A stretch of 64,000 nt of DNA from Paraescarpia echinospica (taxonomy: Eukaryota; Annelida; Polychaeta; Sabellida; Siboglinidae). The stretch is taken from NCBI GenBank assembly GCA_020002185.1, contig CM034535.1, positions 72,363,684-72,427,683 on the forward strand, written 5' to 3'. Of the stretch, positions 11,578 to 21,854 are shown one piece after another; position 1 is the stretch's first letter; each line of letters begins with the position of its first letter. The notes below the pieces were generated by a model, which was not told where the DNA came from, did no database searches, and worked only from the letters and a program-made list of their open reading frames with translations. The translations under genes and the position numbers were made by a program.

Positions 11578-12068
11578 TCAGGCCTTCAGTTGGATGAGAA
11601 TACGGCCACCTTTCAGTATGATGCCGTCCTTGACTGACATTTCGTCGCGGAGTGACCAGTATGGACGAACAGGCGGTGCCAACTGTCCCCTTGTCTCTGT
11701 CCATCCAGTTATAATGATGGACTTCAGAACCTTCATTTCAGCGTCGCTGTTTGTCTCATCACGTAGCTGCTGCAACTTCTGTGTGGAGAATTGCACATGG
11801 CTGATCAGGACCTCAAATTCCAGATTATCTGCGTTGCTGCATGGTTGTCGTGACATTGAGTCGGCTAGCATCACTTCCTTGTCTGGCTTCTACTTGACGA
11901 CGATGTCGTACGGCTGAATACGAAGCAGCATCCTTTGTAATCGCTGGGGGCAGCTGCCAGATTCTTTAGGTGAATCATTTCCAGTGGTTTGTGGTCAGAC
12001 TCAATTGTGACGTGCTTGCCATACACACGAGTATTTAACCGCTCGCAACCGAATACGACAGCCAACAT
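11578..12068 (-). pseudogene. Gypsy RNase H and connection to integrase
   Basis: The frame 11,871-12,068 holds VVFGCERLNTRVYGK and TIESDHKPLEMIHLK, the RNase H region of gypsy pol. The frame 11,578-11,874 continues with MLADSMSRQP and the hydrophilic connector before the integrase zinc region. RNase H removes the RNA template during reverse transcription. A frame change occurs at about 11,871. Confidence 0.8.
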
Positions 12069-12106
12069 ATCGCATTCGGTGTTAGCATAACGACGTTCAC
12101 AATCAC

Positions 12107-13069
12107 TCAGTGATTCTGATGCGAACTCGATTGGTTGGTCGTTCTGTAGCAGGATAGCACTGAGGCCACGGCGTTAGACGTCGATTTGTACGACTGTCTC
12201 GGCTTTCGGGTCGAAGTAGAGTAACGTGACCTCCTTACAGATGAGTTGCAACGTCTTCTTGAAGGCGTTCTCATGAGATGCGTCCACTGGAAGTCTGCAT
12301 CTTTCTTGAGCAGTTCTCGGAGTGTGGCTGTGTGTTCGTACAGATTTGGAGCAAACGGTGACATGTATATCGCGATTCCAAGGAATTCTCGTAACTCCAC
12401 TGCATCCTTCGGCGTCTGTAGTCGACTGATTGCAACCACCTTCTCAAGATCAGGGCTGACTCGTTGGGCGTCAAACACAAGGCCGAAGACACGCATCTTC
12501 TTCTTCTTTATATCGCACTTGTCAGCATTGAACACTAGGCCATGCTAACGCGCTGTCTTCATGAGGTTGAGCAGATTCTCGTCGTGTTCTCGTTTCATCT
12601 TTCCTAAACACCGTGACGTCATCTGCAATGCCCATGGTTCCCGGGCAGTGTTCCCGAATGTGGTCCATTCTTTCTTGAAACATATATTGGCTCAGGTTTA
12701 GTCGCGGGCATCCAGATTGGAAAATACAGTTGAACCCGCAAGCTTGTGTGTGATCTCATCGAGCGTCGGGGTTCTGTAGTGATGACGATTAATGGCTCTG
12801 TTTAGTTCCTTGGGATCTAAACAAGTCCGTAACTTGTTGTTTGATTTGCGGCTGCAAACGATGCTTGAGACCCAGTCGGTGGTCACAGACACTTTCGTGA
12901 TTACTCTGAGCTGCTCCATGTTATCAAGTTCTGTCTTGACTTCATCCTTTAGATGTATGGGACATCGATGTGGTGCATGGACGACAGGAGGTACGGTATG
13001 GCCCACTATTGTGTGGAATTCACCGTGAAGGTTGCCAATTCCTTCAAATTGGTTAGGGTAAGAAGCCAT
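12107..13069 (-). pseudogene. Gypsy reverse transcriptase with internal deletion
   Basis: Frame 12,698-13,069 has the RT N-terminal part: VPPVVHAPHRCPIHLKDE, LDPKELNRAINRHHY and VFSNLDARD. The next recognisable blocks, near 12,600-12,660, are in another frame and include IADDVTVF, the YxDD equivalent. The usual stretch between these motifs is mostly missing, so roughly 100 bp were probably deleted. Frame 12,107-12,535 carries the thumb and early connection (LQTPKDAVELREFLGI). Confidence 0.85.
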
Positions 13070-13137
13070 TTACTCACTCTTCGAAGAAATGCGTGCATCT
13101 CAGTTTGGTCGACTCGGTGTCTGTTTCACATCACATT

Positions 13138-13690
13138 TCATTTCAACAAGACTGAGTTCTCTATACGATTTTCCCCTAGAATCGCAGGTCCTGTGGAGTT
13201 GGACACATAGAATTTTGTGTCGCAACACTTGCCGCGATAGCTGCATGGTATATTCATTGTGCCGTACTGTTGAATCTTCGAACCGTTGGATGCTTTCAGC
13301 ACTGTGTTGCTAGGGGCTAATCTTCTCCGAGCTAGGAACCCTTCCACGTCCAACTTTGTTGGAAACATTCTTCTAAATTTTCGAAGCGGCAGAATGTTCC
13401 CTTGTGCACCGGTGTCGACTTTCGCCTTTAGAGTCGCAAGTACATGCGGTTTGTTTTCAAAAATTATATCGAGTATTGCGAAGATTTCGTCGCGAGTGTA
13501 ACTCCCATCTGTGTTGACGTTGTCAAATGAAAGGGTTTCAAATGCCTCGTTCAGTGTTGGTGACCGTGTGACTGTATGGGTGCAGTAATTAAGACGTGTT
13601 CGTGCTGGCGATCCTCGATGTCGCGATTGGGACCGCTGTCTTGAGGTTGTGCTTTGTTTTGTGTCTGGGCGATGCACATCTCTATGTCGT
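13138..13690 (-). pseudogene. Gypsy aspartic protease
   Basis: The frame includes LKAKVDTGAQGNILPL, a DTGA active-site motif of retroviral-type aspartic proteases, followed by GPAILGENRI, where family members usually have an I/L-LG-x-x motif. It cleaves the Gag-Pol polyprotein. Upstream of it are Arg/Ser-rich residues next to the gag zinc knuckles. Confidence 0.85.
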
Positions 13691-13934
13691 GGCCTGTCAT
13701 AATTGCCTGTTTTCCTGCATACGACTTCCCAATGATTTATTTTCCCGCACTTCCTGCAGGTGGACCCATGTGCCAGGCACCTTTCTTTCCTTCCGTGATG
13801 AGTGCCATAGTATGGACAACTACTTGTATTACCTGTTCTGATGGCATGTACATAATTCTACATCCGTCTTAGTTGAGCCATGTGGTTAATTGGTGCTTCG
13901 TGCATTCTTCCGATGTTGAGGGCTTTGTCAAGTG
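13690..13934 (-). pseudogene. Gypsy gag C-terminal part with zinc knuckles
   Basis: The minus strand carries HGRKERCLAHGSTCRKCGK and INHWEVVCRK, which fit the CCHC knuckle arrays of this gypsy group. One upstream Cys of the first knuckle reads Tyr. A LDKALNIGRMHEA block precedes it and an in-frame stop lies between. This half begins exactly at the TTAA (13,935-13,938) that borders the inserted transposon. Confidence 0.8.
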
Positions 13935-13938
13935 TTAA

Positions 13939-14042
13939 AAGGAAACATAAGGGAACTTTTTGGTATTAAGCACCTAAAAGAATTAATGCAAACTAACTAT
14001 TTCCAACTATAATCATATTTTTAACGTCAGTGGTTTAGTAGT
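13939..14042 (+). repeat. Left terminal inverted repeat of the Kolobok-like element
   Basis: It begins AAGGAAACATAAGGGAACT and ends near AACGTCAGTGGTTTAGTA. It matches the reverse complement of 20,163-20,266 with scattered mismatches. Confidence 0.9.
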
Positions 14043-14206
14043 AAAAAATATTTGAATACACCCTGTATCGAATTTCGTGAATTCTGCCATTTTGAAAAAA
14101 AAATGACGTAAGAAATGCTGCGTACTTTTCTGGATTTTGTGTGTACTAGTGTTTCCAAAAAACGTCAGGTGGCGCTGTGCGATGTTACCCATTGAGTTTA
14201 GACAAG

Positions 14207-15880
14207 ATGGCGTGTCGTTACGGTTCTGATTCTTCGTCTGATGAAATAGATTCAGAAGTAGCTGGATATCGGTTTCAACCGCAAAGACAAGGGCCAGTAT
14301 TGCAAGATAGACCAGAGCGTTCTGGTGACCGTAAGCATGATAACGAAGACGCGCGGGAAGTAGAAATGCAGAGGCGACTAACAAGCCGAGACGTAACTGA
14401 CTGACGACTGATGGTGACGGTGTCACTGTGGAAAGTGTCAAGTTGATTTTTTGGTTCAGAAAGGAGTGTCTGCTGTCAGAAAACGGCTGCGACTCGTCAG
14501 CACGCAGAGCATGTCGGTGAAGGTAATTATTTATGTGTCTAGTATAAATAACTGCTCATGATGAGGTCCGGGCTGGGTAATAATTTAAATAAACGTATGA
14601 ACTGAGTGAGTCGATCGCTCGGTCGGTGGTACCTCGATTCGACGACAGTCCTCAGTTCTCATGCCAGTGCCGTGGGCTCGGTGTCCGAGTGTCCAGTTTT
14701 ACATTTTATGGGAATATTACCTAAGGTTATACCTTCGCCGTTTTAAAAACGGTTCCAGGAACCGAGTTCAAAATTGTCTACGGCTATGATAGAAAACAAA
14801 CAGGTTAACTCTTGTGTCCCCATTATTATGTTTACAGTAACGACTATGCATGTGTATCACTGTATGAGGAAAATGTGTGGCAGTATTAATTGTTCTTTTA
14901 ATAGGCTTGAATTTAATTTTATAGAGAGGGGGCTTAATTCTTGTATAAATACAGAAAGACAATCCTAATCCATGCTGCTTGTGACATTTGCTTCATTTAG
15001 AATGGAACAGTGGAACTTCACTTTTAAGGTCACCCTTGGGACTGAATAAAAGCTATCTTACTAGCGGTAGTACTGATATCCTATACTATACCGAGGCTGT
15101 ATTACCAAGGTCACCATACAGCGAGGTTCCACTGTAGTAATAACAATCCCTGTTTGTTTATCATTCATGTAACACTTTCATTTAAACGCTTGGTTCTTTG
15201 TTGCAGGTGGACTACGATGCGTTACGAATGGCCAAGGAAATATACTAGTTGCTATGAATCACATTCGGTTAGATAACTGGCAACTAGACCCGCCAACGAA
15301 CAAGTAAGTATATATTCATGTGTTATAACAGCAGTGAAATGTGTTGTTAAATATTTATTGACATATATCAACATTGACGATACTACTACAGTAACCAGAA
15401 CATCAAGCAAAGCAACAGCAATTTTAAAATGTATAAAAATATGTATGAAGTTTCATAAACTGTATATACTAGGCATAGTTAGAAATCCGCCAACATTTTT
15501 TAATGTTTAATAGTAAACAACATAGGATCATTCTAGAACATTTTGAGTAGCATGCCTATGCGAGAATTGAAGAAAGGTTCAAATGATTTCATAAAAACAC
15601 TGCTTGTTGATATATACCAATTTGACAAGGAAATGAACTACCTCAAACCTATTTTCATACATCACCTGCTGACAATGTTAGTAAATTTATTTGAGCCTTA
15701 TTTTATTTCAGGTCTCTGAGGTGGGCTGCATATAGACAGTTCATCTGGTGGATCCATGGCAGGCTGAGCCGAAAGGTACGGAGAGTTATACCAGCGTGTG
15801 CCAGCCATCAAATACGATCACACTTCCCTGCACTAGATGGGACACAACACGAGGGATTCCACTTGGCACTGGAGGACTGA
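14207..15880 (+). pseudogene. P2X7 C-terminal-domain-like gene, three exons
   Basis: Exon 1 (14,207-14,523) encodes an acidic Ser-rich start, then GYRFQPQRQG and, after a stop and frame change near 14,401, RCHCGKCQVD. Exon 2 is 15,207-15,303 (donor GTAAGT at 15,304). Exon 3 (15,712-15,880) has AAYRQFIWWIHGRLSRKVRR and IRSHFPALDG and ends in TGA. The acidic start, the Cys-rich W-C-x-C-x2-C-like core and the YRQF..W.hGrL block match the zinc-binding domain of P2X7-C-like proteins abundant in invertebrates. The exon 2/3 junction keeps phase. The break in exon 1 makes a functional product doubtful. Its role in the transposon is unknown. Confidence 0.7.
15007..15137. mobile_element. Short MITE in an intron of the P2X7-like gene
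   Basis: About 131 bp with ends ACAGTGGAACTTCACT and, inverted, ACAGTGGAACCTCGCTG. These ends resemble pogo/Tigger-type MITEs. No coding capacity. Confidence 0.65.
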
Positions 15881-15986
15881 ACTAGACTAAACTAGAGGAT
15901 GCATTTGTCACCTTTATACAAAACTATGGATGTAGGTGGAAATGCAAACAAAACAGCCAGTCCCTTGAAATGTCCTTGTCAATTGT

Positions 15987-16039
15987 CAGTCGATTTGTAA
16001 ATAAATAGTTGGATTGACTATTTATTTACAAATTGACTG
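15987..16039. terminator. Hairpin carrying polyadenylation signals on both strands
   Basis: Arms CAGTCGATTTGTAAATAAATAGT (15,987-16,009, first 20: CAGTCGATTTGTAAATAAAT) and 16,017-16,039 are inverted repeats with one mismatch and a 7-bp loop. Each arm read outward as RNA contains AATAAA. It lies between the stop of the plus-strand P2X7-like gene (15,880) and the C-terminal exons of the minus-strand transposase. It could serve as a shared 3' end for both convergent genes. Confidence 0.55.
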
Positions 16040-16140
16040 CCTCTTGATGCCAGCAGATCATGTTTCATCTGCCCCAAGGACTGCAATTCCAGTTGGGACA
16101 GTGATTCCTGGCTGTTTCAGATTTCTAACAAAGACATCAT

Positions 16141-17532
16141 TCACTCTTTCCATGGACATTTGGGTTGGCAGGTAAATCTGCAGCTGTATTTTGTCGTTCG
16201 CAGCACCCACTGCTTGCGCCTTCTTGACCAGACATCCACAACGTTAACAGGGTTGTCTGCACTAGGGCTTGGCCAGAACTTCCATACCAGCGCAGACGGT
16301 ATGAGCCATGCTTTCGTCCCTATAATAAACAGAACATACAGTATTGTAATAAAATTCTTACCAACAAAAAGCAACAAACCCATCAGCATCTATATCTTGT
16401 TAGTAAGCTGCTGTGAATTACTTTCCTTACGACTGGTCGGCTTTCAGTGAACTTTGAAACGCCATTTTCCAAATAACAATAATGTATAAATATGTCTTCT
16501 GTAATTGCACTCGGTAATCGTGTTTAAAAATGTTGACTGTTTGAATCATACTCAAATGGCCAAGTATTCATAATCAGACGTTGAAAAAATAATATTGATC
16601 CTTTCAAACAAGGCATCCCATTATGACAGTCCTCCACAGTTGCATTTATCATCACTCGTTTTTGTCATGTATCTTATATATGGTATATACAGTGACTGTA
16701 TTTTGTTATCGTTACTATTACATGGAGAATTTATTACACTAAAATGACGTGAATACAGTTGTGAAGTATTCACGCCATCTCTGTGACATAGTTAACACCT
16801 GACAGTCCTGTCCATACAACCACCATCCTCCTCTGGGAAGTATTCAGCTCCACACAGCATATACTACGAAAATAGTATCATTGTCAGGTACTCATTTATT
16901 TATCCGAGTGAACTGGAGCAGTGTGGAGTGAGCAACACTCCATGCCACAATACGTTAGTGGTGCTATTATTAGAATGACTGAGGTCAATTTTTTACAACT
17001 AAATACCTATTACAAAGTTTGACATCTGTCCTACCTTCATAGAAGTGCTGTCTTTTGGAGCAGTACTTGAGCAGGTAACTGTGAAATACTTCAAGTTGTC
17101 CAGTGTGGCAGTAATTTGTCAGGTGAGGAAGAGTTGGCAGAACATGTCGTGGTGTAATGGTGGAAGTAGGAGCAACGCTCTTTCGTGGAATATGTAAAAC
17201 ATGACATTGTGTTTGTGCACTATTACGGTAAAGCATTTGCTAAATTATCACATTACAAAAAAGATAATGTAGAATTCTTTTTTTTTCAAGTGAGAAATCA
17301 ATAAGAGTTTCCATGTGAATAATACAGTACATACCAACTTGATGTGATGTGCAGTAGACTTGCTAGATGTAGTAGGCCCTGGGGACAGCGGAATGCGAGT
17401 GGACAATGGTTGTGTAATGGTCTGCAATAGAAACAGATACTGAATAAAGATCATGTCTGGATTAATTATGGAGTATTTGTTATCATTAATAATATGGTCA
17501 TATAGTGGGTCATTCTCTGTGAAGGTAACCAA
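16141..17532 (-). pseudogene. Transposase C-terminal exons of the Kolobok-like element
   Basis: On the minus strand, 16,985-17,236 has TPRHVLPTLPHLTNYCHT followed by GQLEVFHSYLLKYCSKRQHF. In THAP/Kolobok-type transposases such a block (LE..HS...KY..KR.HF) surrounds the last acidic catalytic residue. The ORFs at 17,248-17,532 and 16,141-16,389 (GTKAWLIPSALVWKFWPSPS) appear to be neighbouring exons or exon plus intron. Exact splice sites were not resolved and some frames are broken. It would excise and insert the element at TTAA. Confidence 0.65.
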
Positions 17533-18002
17533 TAATGCTTAAATTGGTTGTACTCAACTCTTCAGTTTTTGAATAATCCATTTGGTGATATCTCTTGAGA
17601 AGTTGAACATGAAACCAAAATAGGAGCCTCTCAACTCCAGTAATATTTGGGCTACAGCAATTTGACATTCAGAACTTCAATTTATAATCACGTTGAGTTT
17701 AAAAATTGAATAAAACAATCAATATTTCAAATGTTAATATATATTGCCTTATTCAATTTGTAGTTTTTTTTATAATGAATAAATAAAATCATAATATCAA
17801 TAATGTTACTTTTGTGTTACTTTAATTCTTGTTACTTTTTTATGTAGTTTTCTAACAACCAATTAAACCATACTGCTACACTGCTGCTTGGTTGACAGAT
17901 AAGTATCAGTTCAAGTACAAATTGTAAAACCAGTACAAAAATAATATTGTGATATTTTTCACATCAATGGGACTTTAGGTTCAATAATCTGCAAGCAGCC
18001 AC

Positions 18003-18457
18003 TAAACCTCGCCTAAGTTGGATTCAGTCGAACCGAGAGATTTAATCCGAGTTGCGTAAAAATCTGACTTAGCCGAAGATGACATATCCCAGCGCCAAAG
18101 GCAACCCTCTAAAAGGGTAACTGTAAATAACGCGGTAACTCGGTAATAAATGTTGATGTCCACAAGCAACATACAACATCATACAGTATTAAAACAGTTT
18201 TATGCTTCATTTTGGCACGGATCTCTAAGGTTATACCTTACCAAGTGATTATGTTGAATACTGCGATCCGACATAGGCGAGGAAAAACACATTATATCGG
18301 ATCAAATGGACCGACTCAGTTATTCTGAGTTAGGCAAAGATCCGACTTACGCAAAGATTTTTTATGGGAGATTCATTACAAATCAACCGTTCCTCGGAAT
18401 TCTGTCCGAGTTGAGCAAAGATCCGACTTACGTGAATCCGACTTAGGCGAGGTTTAC
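18003..18457. mobile_element. pogo/Tigger-like MITE
   Basis: The ends TAAACCTCGCCTAAGTTGGA and, inverted, TAAACCTCGCCTAAGTCGGA bracket 455 bp without an ORF. Internal copies of ATCCGACTTACG occur near the right end. The ends resemble those of pogo/Tigger-related elements. It is nested in the Kolobok-like element, which is nested in the gypsy element. Confidence 0.75.
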
Positions 18458-19829
18458 TGCATTTACAATGATTTCTTATAGAAATTTACATTTATAGATG
18501 GTAACAGTCCCAGTACACACACAAAGGGTTTATCACCTGACAACACCTGGGTGAAAAACCCTTCTGTACAGCACCTTTACATAACCCAGGTTGGTTTTCT
18601 TTGTTCATCATTTCTCTTATCTGTTCTTTCAGTCCCTAAATTCTCAATTTACACCAGTTTTATTACCAGCCTAAAACCTGACTGGTAACTGCAATTGGTA
18701 CCTGCCTACCAAGTGGTTTATGGAGAAGTGGGTTTGAAGGGCTTGATCTTTGTTGCATCTCAAGTGATGGATGAGCTAATTACCTGTATTACAGATTAGG
18801 CTTTCAAAGTAATTAGTTTTAATGATTTGTTAAAATTAGAAACAGGTGGTGAATTTGCGAATACAAAACATAACACATTTTAATGTATATATATTGATTG
18901 AATTTCAACATCATAAAAGTGACACTTATTCACTGGCTTTTAAATAAATTCTAAGACACCAAATTAAAAAAATCAAAGATTTACCTCACACACTTAATTT
19001 TAACATAAAAGTACTTTTATAATATATAAAATAGTAATAATAATATAAACAGTGTGTTACTTTTTATACCGTTACACTGTGTCCGTTACTTTCTTTCCTC
19101 TAACTATAACAAGATAGCTGTGCATCTGGAGCCTACGAATGTTTGTAAAATCAACCAGTAGAATTGTCACTCACTTTTAATGAAATAAAAACATTGTCAC
19201 TGTTATGTAATGGCAGCTGATTATCCAGCATTTCCCTGCTGCTGATTGATGGGTAGTTATCAATGATCATCAATCAGTGATTTTTATCAGACAAATGTTC
19301 AACACAATGTATTTACAACAAATTCATTTTAACACACAAACACATTCCGCCTAATGTTATTACAAAACATTCTGATGGGGTCATAGCGACAATTCCAAAC
19401 TTTTCTGCCCGGTGACGTTAATCAAAGTGCTATATTATGGCTCACGCGAATTTATTGCCGTTAACTTTTGCTAGTCGTCGGCGTTCTTCTAGTCTTCAAT
19501 GTGTCATGTAGTTCTAGATTATTCCCAGCATATCTATACCTTTGTTCACGCAGCCGTGATACCAATCAAAGTAAGTCAAATTCCCGGTGGAAGGCATGCA
19601 TTCCTCAGTCTGAGAGCCAGAGGCAGAGCAGAGACTAAGTCTGTCTGAGGTTCAGTTCCTGCCGACACCATTCCCAAACTAGAAAGTTAACTAACTAACG
19701 TATTAACGTCAGATCCTGCAATATGAAATGGTACAAGATTGTCATTTAGGTACTGAATACTCAATACTAACCTTCTTGCGATCTGACGTCACTTGACAGT
19801 GACAGCACGCTAGACGGAGAATGTGCGGC
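18458..19829. other. Intron-like AT-rich interior of the DNA transposon
   Basis: AT-rich, with no domain motif found. It probably holds introns and perhaps small central transposase exons that I could not identify by eye. A short hairpin-like stretch lies at 19,240-19,280. Confidence 0.4.
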
Positions 19830-20030
19830 GTTTCGACGGCTGTGGTCTGTAACTAAATATCGTCGGCATTGCTCCAAGCTTCAAAACCCGACGTCCCCGA
19901 CGTTTCGACGGGTCTTGTCCCATAGCATTACAAATATACATCCACTTCGAAATACGTTTCTTCAAAATGAGCCGAACAGAATGAACTGTACAGCGTATCC
20001 AGTAACACGTGTACGTGTGTTGACAACATT
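19830..20030 (-). pseudogene. THAP zinc-finger remnant of the transposase
   Basis: On the minus strand near 20,005 there is FGSF/CSAHFEETYFE depending on frame, with the THAP C-x2-H pair, then basic KRRGRR and GAMPTIF (19,855-19,875), equivalent to the AVPTIF box that ends THAP domains. Frame shifts separate the parts. THAP domains bind transposon ends or promoters. Position next to the right terminal repeat suits the transposase 5' exon. Confidence 0.6.
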
Positions 20031-20162
20031 GCTTACATCGTGAGAAGACCGCGGTAAAAATAATGCTGCTAGTTTATTGGTTGCTTTTGGTCGTCACCAG
20101 TAAGATGGTTGCCTTCGTGTTATCAAAGATTTCATTAGAATTTTCCACTTTTAGATAATATT

Positions 20163-20266
20163 ACCAGTAAATCACTGACGTTAAAAATGTGATTATAGTT
20201 TGAAATAGTTAGTTTGCATTAACTTTGTTAGGTGCATAACACCAAACAGTTCCCTTATGTTTCCTT
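20163..20266 (-). repeat. Right terminal inverted repeat of the Kolobok-like element
   Basis: Reverse complement of the left terminal repeat. The shared segment ATGCAAACTAACTATTTC is identical in both. Confidence 0.9.
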
Positions 20267-20270
20267 TTAA

Positions 20271-20857
20271 CTTCTCATCTTTGGCTGACAGTTCCTTCTG
20301 TAGCAAAGACAGCTCTGTGGCTAAAATTAGCTCCTCTATTAGTCGTTCATCTAATTCAACCTGGTTAAACTTGCACTTGAGCGCCTGTACTTTGCACCGT
20401 GTTATGAAGTCGTCTATGGACTCATCCTCGTTCTGGTTAAATTTTGGCAAATAGTATCGCTGTATTTGAAAGTTAATTTATTGCTCGATGTGTGCCTCGA
20501 ACATTTCCCATAGCATCTTGGAATTTTCTTTGTCGGCGTCGGACAATGTCCAAGAGTTGAAGACACTCAACCTTCGTCGCCAACATATAGGAGAATGTGG
20601 CTTGCCATCCTCTCGGGTTTTATATCATTGACAGTGAAATAAATCTCGCATTTTTGCTTGAATATTGTTAATGTTCTAGCCAGGTCTGGCTTACCCAGTT
20701 CATATGCGGCGTGTTGTCAGCCATGCAGTGTCAACTGTCCCAAAATACTACGTATAGTTGGACGCGCAAGATTGTTTACCGTGTTAACGAAATTTATTTC
20801 GGCTAGTTTACCAGTTTTGTTGATGCTTCATTCTTCTCCTCTTAACGCAGTTCGCAT
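20271..20857 (-). pseudogene. Gypsy gag N-terminal part
   Basis: The minus strand shows LSVFNSWTLSDADKENS, YYLPKFNQNEDESIDDFI and TRCKVQALKCKFNQVELD, typical of gypsy capsid domains. It follows the primer-binding site and stops at the TTAA at 20,267-20,270. The last codons are in a frame compatible with the other gag half at 13,934, so the two halves were one gene before the insertion. Upstream stops show later decay. Confidence 0.85.
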
Positions 20858-20871
20858 CCGCGGTGCCACCA
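20858..20871 (-). other. Gypsy primer-binding site
   Basis: TGGTGGCACCGCGG on the minus strand lies directly inside the 5' LTR. A TGG start complementary to a tRNA CCA end is the rule for LTR elements. The tRNA identity was not determined. Confidence 0.7.
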
Positions 20872-21011
20872 CGTAATAATACTTCTTTTTTATTTATTCA
20901 ACCATCATACACAGCACGCTGCGGCGCCACGCCCGTATCCAGGAGTCCCGGATGTATTCATCATCACTCCGCGGTATAAACTTCCAATGTTATATAGTCC
21001 ATAACATGACC
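20872..21011 (-). repeat. Gypsy 5' LTR
   Basis: About 140 bp. On the minus strand it starts at GTCATGTTATGGAC, contains a TATATAA element and, near its end, GAATAAATAAAA as a polyadenylation signal. It shares its first about 115 bp with the 3' LTR at 10,025-10,147, with several base differences and one indel. Confidence 0.8.
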
Positions 21012-21371
21012 GTAATGTCAACTCAGGTAAGCGGTGAAAATAACACGCTCATAGTCATTCGATTTTGAAGGTATTCGTGTCATTGAATGTTAATCTCAAT
21101 AACATTATTGTAGGTTGTGACATGAAACTAGTGACCAACCCTGAACAAATGCCCCGTATTACAAGGACTTACTGACTCTAAGCTTCAACGTCATCACCAC
21201 ATCTGTCCGATACATCAACATTAATGGTATATGTGTTTTTATTTGAAATAATTATTATATTTTGCAATACTGTTCTTAGTAGCGTGTGATGACAATGATG
21301 ACAAAACATTCGACAGAATTGCATTAGTTAGTAGTTATCTAAATAGAACACTGCAATTTACAACATACCAC
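21012..21371. other. Intron or flanking sequence
   Basis: This lies between the gypsy 5' LTR and aminopeptidase exon 6. No further aminopeptidase exon could be recognised here. The rest of the gene must lie beyond the transposons or be lost. Confidence 0.4.
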
Positions 21372-21482
21372 GTGCAGATCGGGAACCATTTTCTCCGCTG
21401 CCTTGTAGGAGTATAATGTGGCAAATCCCTCGTGCAACCACAACTCATTCCACCGTTTGTTCGTGACCACGTTGCCAAAATA
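21372..21482 (-). CDS. M1 aminopeptidase exon 6 (second half of the zinc site)
   Basis: The minus strand reads YFGNVVTNKRWNELWLHEG and then FATLYSYKAAEK. It is bounded by an acceptor CAG at 21,485-21,483 and a donor GTGGTA after 21,372, 37 codons in phase 0. The Glu of LHEG lies 18 residues after the HELAH of exon 5, giving the HEXXH-X18-E zinc-binding signature of M1 aminopeptidases. The family usually has W in place of this first Tyr. It is too short to stand out as an ORF. Confidence 0.88.
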
Positions 21483-21653
21483 CTGACGAAAGCAAACTAG
21501 TAATGTAATATTCATATATTACACTGTGTACATATGTATCGTGGTGTTTTTATTAAACTTTGCACATTCAACAAACTATGTGTCTTCCAAACATCGTTGC
21601 AAACAAGGCGGTGACAACCAGAACGAAAAGATTATAGCCAACAGTTTCCTTAC

Positions 21654-21790
21654 GTTGTGTGCTAACTCGTGACTTATGAGGGTGGCCGCTGACAATGTGG
21701 CATCGAGACTCGTGTGACGTTGAAGCAACAGAGTTTCTTGGTAGATGATAATTCCCCAGTTTTCCATACCGTTGACCAGGTAACGCGGAC
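21654..21790 (-). CDS. M1 aminopeptidase exon 5 (GAMEN-type and HEXXH)
   Basis: It contains VNGMENWGIIIYQETLLL, the substrate-binding GAMEN motif reading NGMEN here, and ISHELAHN, the zinc-binding HEXXH with the catalytic Glu. Acceptor TTCGCAG precedes 21,790 and donor GTAAGG follows 21,654. Phase 1 at its start fits exon 4 and phase 0 at its end fits exon 6. The Ala to Gly change in the GAMEN loop is unusual. Confidence 0.9.
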
Positions 21791-21854
21791 CTGCGAAGTG
21801 ATCTATGTACAAAAATGCAAGAACTATTCTAGTACGATTTGCTACGTAGCTCAT

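Larger units (their letters stand above)
13939..20266. mobile_element. Kolobok-like DNA transposon with TTAA target duplication
   Basis: The element is flanked by TTAA at 13,935-13,938 and 20,267-20,270. Both ends start AAGGAAACATAAGGGAACT and form inverted repeats of about 100 bp. Inside are a THAP zinc finger, a transposase-like C-terminus on the minus strand and a P2X7-C-like gene on the plus strand. TTAA duplication plus a THAP-containing transposase is the signature of the Kolobok superfamily; piggyBac also uses TTAA but lacks THAP. It sits inside the gypsy gag gene, so it is the younger insertion. Confidence 0.8.
10025..21011 (-). mobile_element. Ty3/gypsy LTR retrotransposon split by a DNA transposon
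   Basis: Read on the minus strand: 5' LTR (20,872-21,011), primer-binding site, gag N-terminal half (to 20,271), a 6.3-kb insertion (13,939-20,266), gag zinc knuckles, protease, RT, RNase H, integrase, polypurine tract and a truncated 3' LTR (10,025-10,147). Gag, protease, RT, RNase H and integrase are in gypsy order. Frameshifts and a small deletion in RT show that it is inactive. Without the insertion the element would be about 4.7 kb. Confidence 0.85.

Noticed and set aside
13939..20266. piggyBac as the identity of the TTAA element
   Set aside because: No piggyBac DDD transposase motifs seen. THAP-box remnants and the C-terminal HS..KY..KR.HF block favour Kolobok, though this remains to be confirmed by search.
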